Assembly (NCBI GenBank): GCA_038093975.1
Contig: JBBPTG010000277.1
Span: forward strand, 1 to 30,145
Source: Chalciporus piperatus
Taxonomy: Eukaryota > Basidiomycota > Agaricomycetes > Boletales > Boletaceae
DNA: 30,145 bases
Reading direction: 5' to 3'
Each line of letters opens with the position of its first letter. Position 1 is the first letter of the stretch. The translations under genes and the position numbers were made by a program. Positions 25,886 through 30,145 of this stretch are shown here, in pieces. The notes beneath the pieces were generated by a model. The model was not told where the DNA came from, ran no database searches, and was given only the letters and a program-made list of their open reading frames with translations.

Positions 25886-28800
25886 TACTACGTAATCCAC
25901 TTCGTATTCTTCTTCTCCCTCTTGGTTGACTACTACCGGATCCGGAAGACGGACCGGTTGCCCTTCCAACGGTTCTTTAGCCGGTTTGACCTGTTTGACA
26001 TTAACCGTGGGATGGATATGCATGGAATTGGGCAAGTCTAGTGTGACTGCATTGGGAAGGACCTTCATGATCTGATAAGGTCCGATCCAATTTTGTGTCA
26101 TCTTTTTGGAGGGATAAGGTAATTTGAGGTTGTCCGTGGATAACATAACGAAATCTCCGATTTGATAATCTGGAGCTTCGGACCGATGCTTGTCCGCTTG
26201 CTCTTTCATCCGGTTCTGAGTTTCTTCTAACGCCTGCTCTACTTCTTTGTGTGCCTTTCCACATTTCTCTAGGAATGTGCCAGCCGGAGATGAATCGCCT
26301 TCGAATCCCATGCGTGGGAAGTAGTTTTTTGTTATAGCGAAGGGAATCGTTCCGGTAGCAGTGGATAAGGAGGAATTGTGATGGAACTGCGCTATCTTCA
26401 ACCAATCAGCCCATTCTGTTTGACGTTTAGCCACGTAAGCGCGGAGATACTGCTGGAGTTCTCGGTTCATAGGCTCCGTTTGGCCATCAGTTTGGGGGTG
26501 ATAAGCGGTTGACAGCTTCTGTTCTATTCCTAGAAGGGTGCAAAGCTGAGAAGTAAACTCCGATGCGAATTGCGGTCCTCGATCTGAAACAATCGAAGAG
26601 GGAAGTCCGTGTCTACACCAAACATTGTCTCTAAATAGAATAGCTAATTCTTTCGAAGAAATTGTCTTTTTACAAGCTATAAACTCGACTTCTTTAGAGA
26701 AGCGATCTACAATTACACAAATAGCATCAAAGCCACGTGATTTGGGAAAACCCGTGGTAAAGTCTATAGATATATCCTTCCATGGTTCTTTCGGAACCGG
26801 AAGGGGAATTAACTTGCCAGCTTGTGCAGTTGACTTTCCCTTCGTGAGGGCGCACATCTGACAATGTTCTACGTAAGTTTTAACGTCCTTTGTGACACCA
26901 GGCCACGAGAAATAACGAGTAACCAGATGCAAAGTACGTCCTTGGCCACCATGGCCGCCAATAGGGGAATCATGAAGGATTGTAAGTAATTTAGTACGTA
27001 AAGAAATAGGTACGAAAACTTTGTTTTTATCATTTTTAAATACTATAGATCCCTCGTCAAAAACGAAGCCATCTAGAGTATCATTTTTTATTTTTTCTGA
27101 TTCGTTTTGTATTTCGTCATAAATAGGTAAAGAAAGGGTGACCGTATTAATAAAGACAGAAGCAGGAAGTACAGTAATATTTTTGTTATGGTCAGGATCT
27201 GCTTCTCCGTGATCTTCTCGACGGGATAAAGCATCAGCCCTTCCATTTGTAGAACCCGGTTTATAAATAATCGAGTAATTATACTCTGAGAGTAACACGT
27301 TCCAGCGTGCTTGACGTGGGCTCAGAGTTTGGGGAGATTTCCAGTACTCGAGATTCTTGTGATCTGTCCAGATCTCAAAATGTTCTCGACCCATTAGATA
27401 ATGCCTCCATTCCTGCAAAGCCCGTATGACAGCTAAAAGCTCCTTGTCATAAACCGGGTAGTTCTTCTCGGCAGAACTAAAGGAATGGGAAATGAAAGCA
27501 CAAGGCCTCCAGAGGCCATCATCGCATTTAACCGAGAGCACAGCTCCCGTTGCAATATCACTAGCGTCCGTTTCTACTCTGACTTCTTTAGAGCGGTCAG
27601 GATAAGCCAAAAGCGGAGCGGTAGTGAATTGCTGCTTCAGCTTGTCAAAAGCTTGCTGTTGCTCCGGTCCCCACCGGTATGGTGTGTCCTTTTTGGTGAG
27701 GTCATTCAAGGGACGAGCAATGTCAGCGAAGCCCTGAATGAAGCATCGATAGAAGTTAGCCAATCCTAAAAAGGACTGAACACCCTTCAACCGAGTTGGC
27801 GCCGGCCAGTCCAGAATAGCCTGCACCTTCGAATTGTCCATCTCTACGCCTTTCTGGGAGATAACCATTCCCAAGAAATCTACGGAATCTACAGCAAAAC
27901 TGCACTTTTCTGGTTTTACGTAAAGATCGTTCTCTCTGAGACGTTGCAATACAGTTTTAACTATTTCTAAGTGCTGTGCTCTAGTTTTTCCGAACGTAAA
28001 GATCATAAGATCGTCGATATAAATAATGAGAACCCCATGAAGATCGCTAAATAGATCGTTCATCATTTGTTGAAATGTGGGGGGAGAGTTCGTAAGTCCA
28101 AAATACATAACTACTGGTTCGTAAGCGCCGAATGGAGTAACGAAAGCCGCTTTCCATTCGTCGCCTTCTTTTATTCTAACATTATTGTAACCCCAACGAA
28201 GGTCCATTTTTGTAAACATATCAGCTCCTTTGAGCTGGTCGATAAGTCCGGAAATGAGGGGAAGAGGGTAAGCATTCTTGACAGTTCCCTCATTTACGTA
28301 ACGATAGTCCATAACTAATCTCTTTTTACCATCCTTTTTTGGAATAAAGAAAACAGGAGATGTCTGAGGGGATTTCGACGGACGAAGATATCCTTTCGAT
28401 AACTCCTTATCGATGAACTTTTTGACGTCATCTAGTTCCTGTTCGGACATCGGAATCACCCGACCCTTCTTGGGAACGAAATCAGGCTTGAGATCTATTG
28501 CGTGGTCCCACGCCTTTCGGGTAGGCATACGCTCACTCTCTTGCTCTGAAAAGACGTCTAAGTACTCGTGGAGTTCTACTGGGACTTTCTCGGTGAGCCC
28601 CGCCTCAAACACTCGACGAATAGAAAACGAACGATTCAAATGATAGTTGACTACTTTGCACTGATCTGTACAGCGTGTGAATCGTACTCGTTTGGCTACC
28701 CAATCAATTTCAGGGTTATGCCTCTCAAGCCAATCGTAGCCGATGATCATGTGATGAGTGCCAAGTACCGAAACGAAAGTGTCCATATGCTCGAAATGTC

Positions 28801-29266
28801 CATTGTGTCCCAAAACAAGCGAAACCTTGTGAGTGACACCGCCTATCGCTCCCTCTGAGCCGTCGGCGTTGTACACTGGAATAGGAAAAGGAAGTTCTTC
28901 CAGTGTCAAACCATGTCGCTCACAGAACGATTTATCTATAAACGTTTCGGTTGCGCCGGAATCCAATAGAGCGGCAAACTCCATTTTCTTCCATTGCTCC
29001 CCTTTGTCGTACATAATAGTAATAGCGAGATCCAGCTCGTTTTTTCGATTCTGATTCCTTACATGTATTTTTGATGGGATTTCTTTTTTCGAATAATTTA
29101 CCTTAAGGGAATTAAGCACGAATTGTTTTACTTCTGTCGCCACGCCACTAAGGGACGCCCTTTCAGAAGAAGAAGAAAAGTTATATTTAAACGGAACACA
29201 AGGAATAGTACTAATACAACCATTTGGTACACTATGTCCGAGCCGCCGAGAACCCATTTCTCTCAT
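25766..29266 (-). CDS. pol: Ty3/gypsy pol polyprotein (protease, RT, RNase H, integrase)
   Basis: One frame of 1166 residues without internal stops. Protease: LLDSGATETF near residue 102. Reverse transcriptase: KKRLVMDYRYVNEGTVKNAY, MDLRWGYNNVRIKEG and the catalytic YIDD at about 416-419. RNase H: RVETDASDIATG (about 563-574) and WTDHKNLEYW. Integrase: zinc module with H772, H780, C802, C805; the catalytic triad D835 (SIDFTTGFP), D895 (VSDRGPQF), E931 (TDGQTEPMNRE); then a GPYQIMKVLPNAVTLDL module. The start ATG overlaps the gag stop. The C-terminal chromodomain is lost to a one-base shift near 25880. All catalytic residues are present, so the element is young or was recently active. The order RT before integrase identifies Ty3/gypsy and excludes Ty1/copia. 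Confidence 0.95.
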   Translation of the reverse strand: MREMGSRRLGHSVPNGCISTIPCVPFKYNFSSSSERASLSGVATEVKQFVLNSLKVNYSKKEIPSKIHVRNQNRKNELDLAITIMYDKGEQWKKMEFAALLDSGATETFIDKSFCERHGLTLEELPFPIPVYNADGSEGAIGGVTHKVSLVLGHNGHFEHMDTFVSVLGTHHMIIGYDWLERHNPEIDWVAKRVRFTRCTDQCKVVNYHLNRSFSIRRVFEAGLTEKVPVELHEYLDVFSEQESERMPTRKAWDHAIDLKPDFVPKKGRVIPMSEQELDDVKKFIDKELSKGYLRPSKSPQTSPVFFIPKKDGKKRLVMDYRYVNEGTVKNAYPLPLISGLIDQLKGADMFTKMDLRWGYNNVRIKEGDEWKAAFVTPFGAYEPVVMYFGLTNSPPTFQQMMNDLFSDLHGVLIIYIDDLMIFTFGKTRAQHLEIVKTVLQRLRENDLYVKPEKCSFAVDSVDFLGMVISQKGVEMDNSKVQAILDWPAPTRLKGVQSFLGLANFYRCFIQGFADIARPLNDLTKKDTPYRWGPEQQQAFDKLKQQFTTAPLLAYPDRSKEVRVETDASDIATGAVLSVKCDDGLWRPCAFISHSFSSAEKNYPVYDKELLAVIRALQEWRHYLMGREHFEIWTDHKNLEYWKSPQTLSPRQARWNVLLSEYNYSIIYKPGSTNGRADALSRREDHGEADPDHNKNITVLPASVFINTVTLSLPIYDEIQNESEKIKNDTLDGFVFDEGSIVFKNDKNKVFVPISLRTKLLTILHDSPIGGHGGQGRTLHLVTRYFSWPGVTKDVKTYVEHCQMCALTKGKSTAQAGKLIPLPVPKEPWKDISIDFTTGFPKSRGFDAICVIVDRFSKEVEFIACKKTISSKELAILFRDNVWCRHGLPSSIVSDRGPQFASEFTSQLCTLLGIEQKLSTAYHPQTDGQTEPMNRELQQYLRAYVAKRQTEWADWLKIAQFHHNSSLSTATGTIPFAITKNYFPRMGFEGDSSPAGTFLEKCGKAHKEVEQALEETQNRMKEQADKHRSEAPDYQIGDFVMLSTDNLKLPYPSKKMTQNWIGPYQIMKVLPNAVTLDLPNSMHIHPTVNVKQVKPAKEPLEGQPVRLPDPVVVNQEGEEEYEVDYVVKSPRGQTRTVRVPGSLERLGYIGPYMGKSSAFVKCTRSC

Positions 29267-29943
29267 TGGCTGTTCCCTTTTAAAGCCTCGGCTGCCTGTG
29301 CCTTAGCTTCTGATTCAATACGGTCGCGCCAGTACGCTTCCGCTTCTTGATTGGTATATGCCGCTTGATGCGACATGTAACTTGTGCTGGTGGACGGGCC
29401 AGCGGGGTAGGGGGAAGGGGTAGGAGGGTAGGGTGCAGGGATGGTACCTGCGAAGGGCATCTGCCGGTTGTCAAACGGCAGGGAAGTCTCAACGTATTGT
29501 TGCGAATATGGATCCCACATCACAACTTGTCTCTGACGCGGCCTGTGTGGCTTTGGGCACGCGTTTGCAAAATGACCTGGTTGGTCGCAATTGAAACAGT
29601 TTCCCCAAACGGGGGATCTTGGCATTTGCTGTGCCGACAGATCCATCGGGGCTCCACGACCAGGCTGTGTGCGTGTGGGAGTGAAACGGGAGGCCGCATA
29701 CGGAGAACGCGGAAGTGGGCGAGATGCAATCGGGTATCGTGGTGGAAGATACGGATACGAAGAAGAAGGCCTAGGGGCAGGAGCAGGTGCCTGACGAACT
29801 GGTGCACCACGTTCTACAATGATACGTTCAAAGGTACGACCTATCTTTCGGTAGGTGTCGATCGTGTCGTTGTAGCTTTGCTCATCAACAGTACACATAG
29901 CGTAGTCCATTTGTACCCTGATCCAGGGCCAGCTGATCACCAA
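29263..29943 (-). pseudogene. gag: Gag, C-terminal part, with a zinc knuckle; N-terminus missing
   Basis: The frame reads WPWIRVQMDYAMCTVDEQSY, DTYRKIGRTFERIIVERGAP, a Pro/Arg-rich linker and the CCHC zinc knuckle CFNCDQPGHFANAC (CX2CX4HX4C), which binds RNA in capsid assembly. It ends GNSQ at a TGA that overlaps the pol start (ATGA). There is no convincing ATG; the open frame begins at about 29943 and nothing upstream in the window looks like gag. The N-terminal capsid part is therefore missing or interrupted. Confidence 0.8.
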
Positions 29944-30145
29944 TTAGGCCGTGCTCTACTGGCCGGCTAACGATTGGCCGCTGGTGTATGGTCACCTAGG
30001 TTAGGGATCGGCTAGTAATAGAATGTACACGTAGAGTAGGGATCAGCCACTGTACCATTGTGCCCTGGCAGTGGAAATGGCCAACACAAAGGTTCCATGA
30101 GGTAGGACCTGGCCGACTGGTGCTAATTACCCAGTCCTGCCTGCA
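29944..30145. other. Unassigned sequence at the edge of the window
   Basis: It does not read as gag in any minus-strand frame (stops in all) and shows no LTR end. It holds short repeated words such as TAGGGATCGGC/TAGGGATCAGC and GGCCGACTGGTG/GGCCGCTGGTG. It may be another insertion or a rearranged flank. Confidence 0.4.

Overview
This looks like a stretch of an Agaricomycete (mushroom-forming basidiomycete) genome. Coding regions are split by many short GT-AG introns of about 38-70 bp. The recognisable families are ones typical of such fungi: a Plavaka-type transposase, a DUF6532 protein, MYND-finger proteins and Ty3/gypsy retrotransposons. The window is accessory, repeat-rich sequence with few intact host genes and many relics. 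No rRNA, tRNA or CRISPR array was seen.

Layout. 1-2369: a foldback-like structure with two long inverted arms (about 34-440 and 1416-1805, the right one extended to 2369), made largely of a 20-bp minisatellite, around a central segment of about 975 bp. 2370-4217: relic DNA, including a decayed exon that resembles the linker/PAZ part of a fungal Argonaute, and a pair of direct repeats of about 145 bp. 4218-8402: a divergent pair, a small unknown gene on the minus strand and a complete four-exon Plavaka transposase on the plus strand. 8403-8855: coding-like remnant. 8856-11354: a decaying copy of the FHA/coiled-coil/tail-anchored STRIPAK subunit (SLMAP/Far10 family). 11981-14999: a ten-exon DUF6532 gene. 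15000-16323: a dispersed repeat, an acidic ORF, a polypurine tract and a 204-bp LTR. 16324-17330: a MYND-finger gene cut by that LTR, and a decayed paralogue of a second host family. 17413-21529: a large minus-strand gene, disordered then coiled coil then a C-terminal C2H2-like finger. 21769-23390: an unknown minus-strand gene with Ser/Glu repeats. 23592-24437: the truncated partner of the relic at about 16.9-17.3 kb. 24438-25209: a second 204-bp LTR with the start of a gypsy gag gene. 25210-29943: another Ty3/gypsy element on the minus strand, inserted into that gag. 29944-30145: unassigned.

The right half is best read as nested insertions. Element 2 (5' LTR plus gag start) landed in or beside a host gene and was then split by element 3. 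Element 3 has a complete set of pol catalytic residues, but its chromodomain is out of frame and its gag lacks the N-terminal part. The most notable host finding is the SLMAP/Far10-like copy. A 26-bp tandem duplication shifts its frame, and part of the FHA fold, including the Ser-x-x-His element, is missing, while the C-terminal membrane anchor is still recognisable. All exon models were made by eye from splice signals and phase.
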